The translations under genes were made by a program, and so were the position numbers. 64,000 nt of DNA from Nocardioides renjunii (GTDB taxonomy: Bacteria > Actinomycetota > Actinomycetes > Propionibacteriales > Nocardioidaceae): positions 2,108,001 through 2,172,000 of the forward strand of contig NZ_CP141058.1 of the NCBI RefSeq assembly GCF_034661175.1. Reading direction: 5' to 3'. Positions 24,910 to 35,594 of this stretch are shown piece after piece (the first letter of the stretch is position 1; each line of letters starts with the position of its first letter). A model generated the notes under the pieces. It searched no databases, was not told the origin of the DNA, and saw only the letters and a program-made list of their open reading frames with translations.

Positions 24910-26028
24910 ATGGGTGCCGCACGGGTGGTCGAGCTGTCGGCGCAGCAGGCCCGGCGGGTCGCCGTACGCGCCCAGCTGCTGACCGCGCAGCGGCCCACCG
25001 ACGTCCTCGACGTCGTCCGGCACCTCGGCTTCCTGCAGGTCGACCTGACGAGCGTCGTCGCGCGGCACGCCGACCTCGCGCTGTGGACCCGGCTCGGGAG
25101 CACCTACGAGCCGGAGGACCTCGAGGAGCTGGTCGGCAACGGCGCGGTCGTCGAGCACCAGGCGATGCTGCGGCCCAGCGAGGACATCGCGCTGTTCCGC
25201 GCCGACATGGACGCCTGGCCCGGCGAGCCCCCGCTCCGGGAGTGGCAGGAGGACGTCCGCGACTGGGTGGCGGCCAACGACGGCTGCCGGCGCGAGATCC
25301 TCGCCCTGCTGCGCTCCGAGGGACCCACGGCCGCGCGCGACCTGCCCGACACCTGCGAGGTGCCCTGGCGCTCGACGGGGTGGACCAACAACAAGAACGT
25401 GATGAAGCTGCTCGAGTGCCTGGAGGCGCGCGGCGAGGTGGCGGTCGCGTCCCGGGAGGGTCGCGAGCGTCGGTGGGACCTCGCCGAGCGGATCCACCCG
25501 GGTGATCCGGCGGTGCCGGCCGAGGAGGCCCACCGCGCCCTCGCGCAACGGCGCCTGCGCGCCCTCGGCGTCGCCCGCCCCCGCGCCCTCGAGGCGTGGC
25601 ACGAGCCCTACGACGTGCGCGACGTCGGCGAGCCGGCCCGGGTGGAGGGGGTGCGCGGGCTGTGGCAGGTCGACCCGACCCTCCTCGAGGAGGCTGACGG
25701 CGCCTGGCGCGGCCGTACGGCGATCCTCTCGCCGCTCGACCGGCTCGTCTTCGACCGCAAGCGCATGGAGGAGCTCTTCGGCTTCGACTACCAGCTGGAG
25801 ATGTACAAGCCCGCGGCCGCGCGCCGGTGGGGCTACTGGGCGATGCCGGTGCTCGACGGCGACGAGCTCGTCGGGAAGGTCGACGCCACCGCGGACCGGG
25901 AGGCGGGCGTGCTGGTCGTCGACGCAGTGCACGAGGACGGCGACTGGTCGCCCGACCGGCGGGCTCGGGTCGACGCGGAGCTGGACGCCCTGGCCGCGTG
26001 GCTGGGGCTCGAGGTGGAGCGCGCCTGA
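24910..26028 (+). CDS. YcaQ/AlkZ-like winged-helix DNA glycosylase
   Basis: The 372-residue protein belongs to the HTH_42 (YcaQ/AlkX, AlkZ) family, which excises alkylated or crosslinked bases. The catalytic QxD/Q motif appears as LQVDLTSVVARHADLALW. Tandem winged-helix regions cover residues 100-220 and a beta-barrel-like C-terminal region ends the protein. Family members in Streptomyces protect against self-made azinomycin-type toxins, and in E. coli YcaQ opens interstrand crosslinks. No biosynthetic cluster is adjacent, so a housekeeping repair role is more likely. Confidence 0.82.
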   Translation: MGAARVVELSAQQARRVAVRAQLLTAQRPTDVLDVVRHLGFLQVDLTSVVARHADLALWTRLGSTYEPEDLEELVGNGAVVEHQAMLRPSEDIALFRADMDAWPGEPPLREWQEDVRDWVAANDGCRREILALLRSEGPTAARDLPDTCEVPWRSTGWTNNKNVMKLLECLEARGEVAVASREGRERRWDLAERIHPGDPAVPAEEAHRALAQRRLRALGVARPRALEAWHEPYDVRDVGEPARVEGVRGLWQVDPTLLEEADGAWRGRTAILSPLDRLVFDRKRMEELFGFDYQLEMYKPAAARRWGYWAMPVLDGDELVGKVDATADREAGVLVVDAVHEDGDWSPDRRARVDAELDALAAWLGLEVERA

Positions 26029-26145
26029 CACCGTGTGTCGGGACAGTCCTTGTTCGGCTCCACCTGTACGGGAGCGCCCCGGGGTACTCGCGGACACGTG
26101 GGGGCGAACATCGACTGACCATCCCTTCCGAGGCCAGCGGCCGCC

Positions 26146-26769
26146 TCAGGCCGTGCGCACGACGGCGAGGACCGTCTCGTCGGGCGCGTCGCCGACGCAG
26201 CCCACGAGCCGGGCGCCGTCGCCCAGCGGGGCGTCCACGACGCGCGCCAGCTCGATCTCCGCCGAGCCGGCACGCACGGTCGTCACGACGCCACTGTGGA
26301 TGACGGAGTCGACGGCGTCGATCGGGGGGCCGGAGGCCTCGCTCCCGCTGCCGCGGACGTGCATCCGGGCCGGGATGTCGATGCGCGTGCCGCCGTCCTC
26401 GAAGAACATCGGTGACTGCTCGGCCCCGGTGAGGACGGCCGTCACAAGGGTGGCGGCCCACACCGGGTCGCCGCAGCCGTCGTAGACCCAGCGCTCGCCG
26501 AGCACGGAGTGGTGGGCGGTGGTGACCAGGTGCTCCTCGGCCGCGGGCAGGGGTGCGGCGCGGTAGGTGAGCGGCACCTGCAGGAGAGCCCCGTCCGTGG
26601 TGCGCCACAGGAGGGTCTCGACGCCCACCTCGCCGGCGGGGTCGTCGAAGCGGTACTCCGCGACCTTCTCCGCGACGACCAGACCCTCCGCCCAGGTCTG
26701 CGTGGGGAGCCACGTCGCGACGGGCTCCTGCTTGGACGGCGTGAGCGTGGCGCGGTGGACGATGCCCAT
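26146..26769 (-). CDS. Maltokinase N-terminal cap-like domain protein
   Basis: The 207-residue protein resembles the cap domain found at the N-terminus of mycobacterial maltokinase and in a corynebacterial single-domain relative, here without a kinase domain. It starts MGIVHRATLTPSKQEPVATW and contains EYRFDDPAGEVGVETLLWR. The role of single-cap proteins is unknown. It follows the SRPBCC gene by nine bases on the same strand. No trehalose or maltose gene is nearby. Confidence 0.7.
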   Translation of the reverse strand: MGIVHRATLTPSKQEPVATWLPTQTWAEGLVVAEKVAEYRFDDPAGEVGVETLLWRTTDGALLQVPLTYRAAPLPAAEEHLVTTAHHSVLGERWVYDGCGDPVWAATLVTAVLTGAEQSPMFFEDGGTRIDIPARMHVRGSGSEASGPPIDAVDSVIHSGVVTTVRAGSAEIELARVVDAPLGDGARLVGCVGDAPDETVLAVVRTA

Positions 26770-26778
26770 GCCCGGAGC

Positions 26779-27573
26779 CTAGAGGTCGAGGTCGAGCGCC
26801 TCGGCGAGCCGCTCGGGCTCGGCCACGGCGAGGGTGGCCCCCGGGTGCCGGATGGTGGCGGTCGGGTCGATGGCCGGCACCGGCTCGTGGAAGCGCAGGC
26901 ACAGCGCGCGGTCGCCGTTGGTGGTGAAGGAGACGCCGCGGTCGCTCAGGGACAGGTGCGGCGGGCCTGCGGTCTTCGCGAAGCCGAAGCCGCCGGTGAC
27001 CTCGGCCCCGGCGATGTTGCTGCGCGGGGTGAGCAGCCGCCTGGGCCCGTAGCGGACGTAGAGCCACGACGGCCCGACCTCGACGGTCGTCGTCCGGGGG
27101 GTGATCCCGAACGGGCGGGCGGCGCGGGCGTACGACGGCGCGAAGGCGAAGTCGAAGGAGGTGACCGGCTCGACGGTGGTCTCGCCGCCGGGCTCGCCCA
27201 CGAGCCCGCGCAGCGCGGCGCCCGCGGGGACCCGGTAGGGCTGGAGCAGCGCGGCGGCGCGGCCGGGCACGCGGAGAAACGCGCGGCTCCCGCCGGCCGG
27301 AGCCGCCACGACGTGGTGGTCCATCCCGACCGACACCGGACCGCGTCGCACGGTCCACGACCACGTGCGCAGCTCGGGGTCGACGCGCGTGATCTCGAAG
27401 TCGACGGCGACCCCGGCGGGGCCGTGCACGCGGCCCGACGTGCCGACCGCGAGGACCGGGTCGCTCGACTCGACGTGGGTGATCAGCTGAGCCCAGTCCG
27501 GCCAGGTGCCGGGGGTGGTGAAGCGTCGCCAGGCCTCACCGGCACTGGCGGGTCCCTGCGCCTCGACGAGCAC
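26779..27573 (-). CDS. SRPBCC-domain protein with a C-terminal DUF
   Basis: The first 120 residues (EAWRRFTTPGTWPDWAQLI...) look like an SRPBCC/polyketide-cyclase lipid-binding fold. The second half, from about residue 140, is a separate beta-rich domain that I do not recognise (PSYARAARPFGITPRTTTVE). Ligand and role are unknown. The gene lies between the PNPOx-like gene and the cap-domain gene, all on the minus strand with gaps of 9-12 bases, so it probably belongs to a three-gene transcript. Confidence 0.65.
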   Translation of the reverse strand: MLVEAQGPASAGEAWRRFTTPGTWPDWAQLITHVESSDPVLAVGTSGRVHGPAGVAVDFEITRVDPELRTWSWTVRRGPVSVGMDHHVVAAPAGGSRAFLRVPGRAAALLQPYRVPAGAALRGLVGEPGGETTVEPVTSFDFAFAPSYARAARPFGITPRTTTVEVGPSWLYVRYGPRRLLTPRSNIAGAEVTGGFGFAKTAGPPHLSLSDRGVSFTTNGDRALCLRFHEPVPAIDPTATIRHPGATLAVAEPERLAEALDLDL

Positions 27574-27585
27574 CGGGGCCCTCCG

Positions 27586-28068
27586 TCAGAGCTCGACGGT
27601 GTCGTTGTCGCCCAGGTCGGGCTTGCTGCGACCGATCAGCCCCTTGGCGAGCTCGATCGCGGAGACGACCTTGCCGGGGGACTCCCAGTACTCCGCGGTG
27701 GCGCCGTCGACCTGCAGGAGCACGTTGGTCGGGTCCTCGGGGCCGCCGGTCATGAAGGCGCCGGCCGAGGCGTCCCAGAGCTCCTCGAGCTTGGCCCGGT
27801 CGTCGTTGACCCGCGCGGTGCCGGTCAGCGAGACCCAGCCGACGTCGCTGGCGTAGGACACGTTGACCCGCGGGTCGGCCTGGATGGCACGCACCTTGTC
27901 GGTGTCGCGCTCGGTGAGGAACCACGTCGTGCCCGGGTGCTCGAAGTCCTGGTTGCCCATCGGGGTCGAGACCAGCGACCCGTCACCGGCGATGTAGGTG
28001 AGCACGGCGATGCGGGTCTCCTTCATGATCTCGGCAACGGTCGCGAGCTGGTCGTCATGGGTGGTCAT
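27586..28068 (-). CDS. Pyridoxamine 5'-phosphate oxidase family protein (general stress type)
   Basis: The 160-residue protein has the split-barrel flavin-binding fold of general stress protein 26 relatives. TTWFLTERDTDKVRAIQADPRVNVSYAS and VSLTGTARVNDD are characteristic. Binding of FMN, F420 or haem cannot be settled from sequence. The start MTTHDDQLATV at 28068 gives the usual length. It is divergent from the UvrA-like gene with a 148-base spacer. Confidence 0.82.
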   Translation of the reverse strand: MTTHDDQLATVAEIMKETRIAVLTYIAGDGSLVSTPMGNQDFEHPGTTWFLTERDTDKVRAIQADPRVNVSYASDVGWVSLTGTARVNDDRAKLEELWDASAGAFMTGGPEDPTNVLLQVDGATAEYWESPGKVVSAIELAKGLIGRSKPDLGDNDTVEL

Positions 28069-28216
28069 GTCCTCGACACTGGCACGCCGGTCAAGGCGGG
28101 CACCCCATCCGGAGGGGCGGGCGGTCACACACCTCCCCAGCGGCGCGTCGTACTGGCAGGATTGCCGCAGCCACGGGGCGGCGGACACGCCGGGAGCGAC
28201 GAGGGAGACGCGGACG

Positions 28217-30579
<2,363 letters not shown>

Positions 30580-30580
<1 letters not shown>

Positions 30581-31272
30581 TGCTGCTCCTCCACGGGCTC
30601 GGCGCCACCGGCGGGGTCTGGCGCGGCGTCCTCCGCCCGCCGCGGGCGCTGGCGCCCGACCTGCCCGGTCACGGCGGCGCTGCCTGGGACCCGCCCTACA
30701 CCTTCGAGCGGCACGCCGAGGCGGTGCGACCCCTCCTCGAGTCCTTCGACCACCCGGTGCCGGTGCTCGGACACTCGATGGGCGGCGTGGTCGCGCTCGC
30801 CCTGGCCGCGCTGGCGCCCGAGCGGGTGACCGCCGTGGTGGCGCTCGGCGTGAAGGTGTCGTGGCCGCCCGAGGACGCGGCGCGGGCGGTGGCGACGGGC
30901 GAGCGTCCGGTGACGGCCTACGACACGCGCGAGCAGGCGGTCGACCGGTTCCTGCGCGTCTCCGGCCTCGCCGGGCTGGTGCCCGCCGACGACCCGATGG
31001 TGGACACCGCCGTCGTGGACCGCAGCGCCGCGGGAGAGGGGAGTGGCTGGCGGCTCGCGCAGGACCCGCGCACGTTCGCCGTCGGCGTGCCCGACATGGC
31101 CGGCCTGCTCGCCGCCGTCGCGTGCCCGGTCGTGCTCGCCCGCGGCCAGCACGACCCGATGGTCACCGCGCAGGACCTCGAAGGGCTGGTGACCGACCCG
31201 GTGAGCCTGCCGGGGCTGGGGCACAACGCCCACGTCGAGGACCCGTCGGCGGTGCTCGCCCTGGTCCCGTGA
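30580..31272 (+). CDS. Alpha/beta hydrolase
   Basis: The 230-residue protein has the alpha/beta hydrolase fold: oxyanion segment LLLHGLGATGG at the start, nucleophile elbow LGHSMGG, and the late His in LPGLGHNAHVEDP. A catalytic Asp is likely in ARGQHDPMV. The substrate is unknown. Its ATG overlaps the stop of the UvrA-like gene by one base, so both are translated together, and it converges on the glycosylase gene at 31310. Confidence 0.82.
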
Positions 31273-31309
31273 GCACGACTGACGGCCCGGGCGACTGCGC
31301 AGCAGGGCC

Positions 31310-32101
31310 TCAGACCTGGCAGACCGGGCACCAGTAGAGCCGGCGGGCCGCGATCTCGCCGTCCTGGACCGGCGTGCCGCAGATGCGGCAGGGCAGGTCG
31401 GTGCGGCGGTAGACGTAGTGCGCGTCCTCGCGGCGCGGCCGGCCCGAGGGGCGTTCGCGGTCCTCGGGGAGCGTCGTGACGATGCGACCCGCGCGGACCC
31501 CGGCGCGCAGCAGCACCACCAGGTCGTCCCACAGCGCGTGGAGGACGGCGGCGTCGTGGTCGCGGCCGGGCCGGAACGGGTCGAGGCGGTGGCGGAACAG
31601 GACCTCGGCCCGGTAGACGTTGCCGACACCGGCGACGACCGACTGGTCCATCAGCAGGGTCGCGATCGGGGCGCGGCTGCGCAGCACCCGGGCCACGAAC
31701 GCCTCGACGTCCGGGCGTCGCCGCAGCGGGTCGGGACCGAGGCGGGCCAGGATGCGCCCGCGCTCGTCGTCGGTGAGCACCTCGCACGCCGTCGGGCCAC
31801 GCAGCTCGAGCCAGTGACCGCCGCCGACCAGCCGCAGCCGCAGGGCGCCCCGGGGCGCCGGTGCGGGCAGCGTGCCGTCCCGGAACGTGCCGTAGAGGCC
31901 GAGGTGGACGTGGAGCCACAGGTCGTCGTAGCGGTGGAAGAGGTGCTTGCCCCAGGCGTCGGTGGCGCTCAGCGCGCGGCCGTCGAGCAGGCGCGCGCCG
32001 TCCTCGAACCTGCCCTGGGGGCTGTCGGCCGAGACGTGCCGGCCCCCGATGAGGCGGGCGTGTCGTCGGGCGAGTCGGTGGATGGTGTGTCCTTCTGGCA
32101 C
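31310..32101 (-). CDS. nei: Fpg/Nei family DNA glycosylase (endonuclease VIII-like)
   Basis: The 263-residue protein removes oxidised bases and cuts the abasic site. After the initiator (GTG at 32101) comes PEGHTIHR, whose Pro is the catalytic nucleophile, with Glu next to it. The helix-two-turn-helix segment VVAGVGNVYRAEVLF and a C-terminal zinc finger C-x2-C-x16-C-x2-C (CRICG...CPVC) complete the family. PEGH marks the Nei branch; this resembles actinobacterial Nei2. A longer frame runs upstream but has no support, because Pro must follow Met. Confidence 0.9.
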   Translation of the reverse strand: MPEGHTIHRLARRHARLIGGRHVSADSPQGRFEDGARLLDGRALSATDAWGKHLFHRYDDLWLHVHLGLYGTFRDGTLPAPAPRGALRLRLVGGGHWLELRGPTACEVLTDDERGRILARLGPDPLRRRPDVEAFVARVLRSRAPIATLLMDQSVVAGVGNVYRAEVLFRHRLDPFRPGRDHDAAVLHALWDDLVVLLRAGVRAGRIVTTLPEDRERPSGRPRREDAHYVYRRTDLPCRICGTPVQDGEIAARRLYWCPVCQV

Positions 32102-32173
32102 GGACCGATCGTTGCCGACGCCGACAAGCGAGCAGCCACCGGCGCCCGCCCCGGGACCTGCGAGCATGGCTGC

Positions 32174-33106
32174 ATGAGCCCGACGGACCCCGCTCCCGGC
32201 GACACCTCCGACCTGCGGTCGACGGTGGCGACACGTCCCGTCGTCCTCGACGGCGGGCTGGCGACCCTGCTCGAGCGGCACGGCCACGACCTGTCCAGCC
32301 ACCTCTGGTCGGCGCGGCTGCTGCGCGACGACCCGGCCGCCATCGAGGACGCCCACCGCGAGTTCTTCGCCGCGGGCGCCGAGGTGGCCACGACCGCTTC
32401 CTACCAGGTGTCGTTCGAGGGCTTCGGCACCGAGGGCGTGGACCGTGGCGAGGTCGAGCGGCTGCTGCGCCGCAGCGTGGCGCTGGCGGCTGCGGCGCGC
32501 GACGAGGCCGCACCGGGCGGCTGGGTGGCCGCCTCGGTCGGGCCGTACGGCGCCGTGCTGGCCGACGGCTCGGAGTACCGCGGCGACTACGGCCTGGACG
32601 TGGCCGCGCTGCGCGCGTTCCACCGGCCCCGGCTCGACGTCCTGGCCTCGACCGTCGGTGCGGGCGCCGACGTGCTGGCGGTCGAGACTGTCCCGTGCCT
32701 CGCCGAGGTCGAGGCCGTGCTGGCCGAGCTCGACGGCAGCGGCGTGCCGGCGTGGCTGTCGCTGTCCGCGAGCGAGGGTCGCACGCGGGCGGGGGAGCCG
32801 CTCGAGGAGGCGTTCGCGATGGCGGCCGACGTCGCCGAGGTCCTCGCGGTGGGCGTCAACTGCACGACCCCGGCCGACACGGGAGCCGCCGTGGAGGCCG
32901 CCGGTGCGCACAAGCCAGCCGTCGTCTACCCCAACTCGGGCCAGTCCTGGGACGCCGAGGTCCGGGCCTGGACCGGTCGCTCGGCGTTCCACCCCGAGGA
33001 CGTCTCGGCGTGGGTCGCCGCCGGCGCCCGGCTCGTGGGCGGCTGCTGCCGGGTCGGCCCGGAGGACATCGCGTCGCTGCGGGAGGCGCTCGCCGGCTCC
33101 GCCTGA
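32174..33106 (+). CDS. mmuM: Homocysteine S-methyltransferase
   Basis: The 310-residue protein transfers a methyl group from S-methylmethionine or SAM to homocysteine. The TIM barrel carries LDGGLATLLERHGHDL near the start and the zinc ligands in GVNCTTP and GGCCRVGPEDI. The ATG at 32174 gives the usual family length; another ATG lies nine bases upstream in the same frame region but adds nothing conserved. It is divergent from nei and convergent with helR. Confidence 0.9.
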   Translation: MSPTDPAPGDTSDLRSTVATRPVVLDGGLATLLERHGHDLSSHLWSARLLRDDPAAIEDAHREFFAAGAEVATTASYQVSFEGFGTEGVDRGEVERLLRRSVALAAAARDEAAPGGWVAASVGPYGAVLADGSEYRGDYGLDVAALRAFHRPRLDVLASTVGAGADVLAVETVPCLAEVEAVLAELDGSGVPAWLSLSASEGRTRAGEPLEEAFAMAADVAEVLAVGVNCTTPADTGAAVEAAGAHKPAVVYPNSGQSWDAEVRAWTGRSAFHPEDVSAWVAAGARLVGGCCRVGPEDIASLREALAGSA

Positions 33107-33151
33107 GCCGCCCGTCGGTGTCGCGGGAGTCGGTCCGAGGTCGGCCCGACG

Positions 33152-35371
33152 TCAGTCCGAGGTCAGCACGACGAGCTGCTGCGTCGCGCGGGTCATCGCG
33201 ACGTACCGGTCGACCGCGCCGGTGATCCCGTCCCCGAGCCGCTCCGGGTCGACGAGCACGACCATGTCGAACTCCAGGCCCTTGGCGGTCTCCGGCGTCA
33301 GCGACCGGACCCGACCGCCGAACGCCCGCTCGAGCGTGGCGTCCCGGCTGTTGTCGCGGGATGCGTCGATGACCACGGCGGTGCCGTCGTGCGCGGCCAG
33401 CCAGCCGGCGAGGATCGCGTCGAGATCGGCGGCGGGGGAGTGGAGCACCGGCACGCCGCTCTCGCGGATCGACGTGGGGACGTTGGCCTCCGGCAGCGCG
33501 GCGCGGATGACCGGCTCGGCCTCGGCCATCACCTCAGCGGGCGTGCGGTAGTTGACGGTCAGTGGGGCGACCGTGGCGTGCGGCAGGCCGATCCGTGCGA
33601 GCCGTTCGCCCCAGGACTCGGTGAAGCCGCGGCGCGCCTGCGCGCGGTCGCCGACGATCGTGAAGCTGCGCGACGGGTTGCGCCGCAGGAGCACCTGCCA
33701 CTCGGCGTCGGTCAGCTCCTGCGCCTCGTCGACCACCACGTGCGCGAACGGCCCGGCCAGCAGGTCGGCGTGGGCGGTGGGCAGCGCGCCGTCGTCCACG
33801 AGGGCCGTGCGGAGGTCGTGGTGGACGAGCATCGACACCAGCCCGTCGCCGTACTCGTCCGCACCGCTCTCGCGCGCCGTCGTGCGCAGGTCGTCGACGA
33901 CCTCGTCCATCCGGGCGCGCTCGCGCGCCACGGCAGCGTGCGTACGACGCCGGCGGCGCGACGCCTCGGGGTCGCCGAGCCGCAGCCGCGCGGCGTCGAG
34001 CAGCGGCAGGTCGGCGTACGTCCACGCCTCGCCCTCGGCCCGGCGCAGCGCGGTGACCTCCTCGGGCGCCAGCCAGGGCGCGCAATGGCGGAGGTAGGCG
34101 GGGACGGACCACAGGTCGCCGACCACGTCGGTGTGCTCGAGCAGCGGCCACGCCCGGTCGACGGCGTCGCGCAGCGCGCCGTGCCGGTCGAGCACGCGCC
34201 GGAGGGCGTCGGGGGAGACGTCGTCGAGGGCATCGCCCAGCTTGTCCACAAGGATGGTGAGGACGGCGTCCCAGACGTCGTCGCGAGCCAGGTTGTGCGG
34301 TGTGCCCGGATCGGGGGAGGCGAAGGCCTCGGCCCACTCCGCGACGGTGAGCCGGACGTCGGCCCACGGCGTCTCGACCAGCATCGGTTCGGTGGGCGGC
34401 TCCTCGTGCAGCGCGACGGCCGGCTCGATGGCGGCGACCATCCTGACGTCGGCCTTGAGCGACGCCACGTGCGGGTCGGCCTCGGGGACGGCGCCCGCGG
34501 ACTCGGGGACGAGGTCGCGGACGGTGCAGGTCTCCACGCCGTCCTCGCCGAGGCTGGGCAGGACGTCGCTGACGTAGGCGAGGTAGGGCTGGTGGGGCCC
34601 GACGAAGAGGACGCCACCGCGGCGGTGCCCGAGCCGGGGGTCGGCGTGGAGCAGGTAGGCCGTGCGGTGCAGCGCGACGACCGTCTTGCCGGTGCCCGGC
34701 CCGCCGTCGACCACCAGGGCGCCCCGCGAGCCGGCGCGCACGATGGCGTCCTGGTCGGCCTGGATGGTGGCGAGCACGTCGCGCATCCGTGGCGTCCGGC
34801 TGCCGCCCAGCGTGGCGATGAAGGCGGACTGGTCGTCGAGGGCGGCGGTGTGGGCGAGTCCCTCCTCGGTGAACGCCTCGTCCCAGTAGTCGACGATCCT
34901 GCCGGCCGTCCACCGGTAGCGACGGCGGCTGACAAGGCCGTGGGGCTGCGCGTGGGTGGCCGCGAAGAACGGCTCGGCGGCGGGCGAGCGCCAGTCGACC
35001 AGGAGCCGCCGGCCGCCGGGGTCGGCGAGGCCGAAGCGTCCGATGTACGTCGGCTCGTCGCGGTCGGCGTGCACGATGCGGCCCAGGCAGAGGTCGAGGT
35101 CGTAGCGCCGCAGGGCGCGCAGCCGGGCGGTCAGGCGGTGCACCTCCTGGTCGCGCTCCAGCGCGGCGGTGCCGTGGCCGGCGGGCATGCGCCGGGTCTC
35201 GGCGAGGCTCGTCTCGAGCTCGGTGACGGCGTGCGACAGGCTGTCGGCGACCGCCGCGAAGTGGGCGCGGTCCCGGTCGATGAGCGCGGGGTCCGCCTTG
35301 GCGGCGAGGGAGTCGGGGAGGGCGAACGGAGCGGTGTGCTGGTGGGGATCCGGCGAGGTCTCGGGCTGCAT
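33152..35371 (-). CDS. helR: RNA polymerase recycling ATPase HelR (HelD-like)
   Basis: The 739-residue protein is a UvrD/Rep-type ATPase of the HelD group, close to Streptomyces HelR, which frees stalled or rifamycin-bound RNA polymerase. The N-terminal coiled arm (residues 20-90) is followed by RFGLADPGGRRLLVDWRSPAAEPF, Walker A GGPGTGKT, VVVDEAQELTDAEW (motif II), VNYRTPAE (motif IV-like) and VAMTRATQQLVVL (motif VI). ATG 35371 is preferred over GTG 35374. A palindrome like the rifamycin-associated element lies 26 bases upstream, which supports drug-inducible control. Confidence 0.9.
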   Translation of the reverse strand: MQPETSPDPHQHTAPFALPDSLAAKADPALIDRDRAHFAAVADSLSHAVTELETSLAETRRMPAGHGTAALERDQEVHRLTARLRALRRYDLDLCLGRIVHADRDEPTYIGRFGLADPGGRRLLVDWRSPAAEPFFAATHAQPHGLVSRRRYRWTAGRIVDYWDEAFTEEGLAHTAALDDQSAFIATLGGSRTPRMRDVLATIQADQDAIVRAGSRGALVVDGGPGTGKTVVALHRTAYLLHADPRLGHRRGGVLFVGPHQPYLAYVSDVLPSLGEDGVETCTVRDLVPESAGAVPEADPHVASLKADVRMVAAIEPAVALHEEPPTEPMLVETPWADVRLTVAEWAEAFASPDPGTPHNLARDDVWDAVLTILVDKLGDALDDVSPDALRRVLDRHGALRDAVDRAWPLLEHTDVVGDLWSVPAYLRHCAPWLAPEEVTALRRAEGEAWTYADLPLLDAARLRLGDPEASRRRRRTHAAVARERARMDEVVDDLRTTARESGADEYGDGLVSMLVHHDLRTALVDDGALPTAHADLLAGPFAHVVVDEAQELTDAEWQVLLRRNPSRSFTIVGDRAQARRGFTESWGERLARIGLPHATVAPLTVNYRTPAEVMAEAEPVIRAALPEANVPTSIRESGVPVLHSPAADLDAILAGWLAAHDGTAVVIDASRDNSRDATLERAFGGRVRSLTPETAKGLEFDMVVLVDPERLGDGITGAVDRYVAMTRATQQLVVLTSD

Positions 35372-35397
35372 CACGCCGTGCAGTGTGGGGGAGCGAC

Positions 35398-35418
35398 GGG
35401 GTCTTGCGGCAAGCCCCC
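35398..35418. promoter_or_regulatory. Rifamycin-associated-element-like palindrome
   Basis: The sequence reads GGGG, T, CTTGC, GGCAAG, CCCCC: two complementary arms around a central GCGGC. It is very close to the 19-bp inverted repeat reported upstream of rph and helR genes in actinomycetes (recalled from the literature). It lies just before helR on one side and overlaps the -35 of a plus-strand promoter on the other. Confidence 0.6.
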
Positions 35419-35432
35419 GGATGGCCTATACG
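35404..35432 (+). promoter_or_regulatory. Promoter TTGCGG-17-TATACG, toward the M1 peptidase gene
   Basis: The -35 TTGCGG (35404-35409) and -10 TATACG (35427-35432) are 17 bases apart. The spacer ends CCGGATGGCC, identical to the promoter at 38645-38673. A GTGGAGGCG / CGCCTCCAC inverted repeat follows at 35439-35458. The distance to the peptidase ATG at 35595 is about 155 bases. Confidence 0.55.
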
Positions 35433-35594
35433 TTGAGAGTGGAGGCGGTCGCCTCCACGTCGTCGTGTTACCGCCGCGTTACTTTTGTGGCACGCGCGAG
35501 TACGTGTCGGGCGATTCCGCCCACGCCCCCGGTCCTCCGCCACTACGTTCCAGGAGCGGGGCATCGGGCCCCGCACCGACGAGTGAGGGAACGC

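Noticed and set aside
31418..32173. A long N-terminal extension of the homocysteine methyltransferase frame
   Set aside because: The extension is antisense to nei and has no conserved sequence; the ATG at 32174 gives the normal enzyme.
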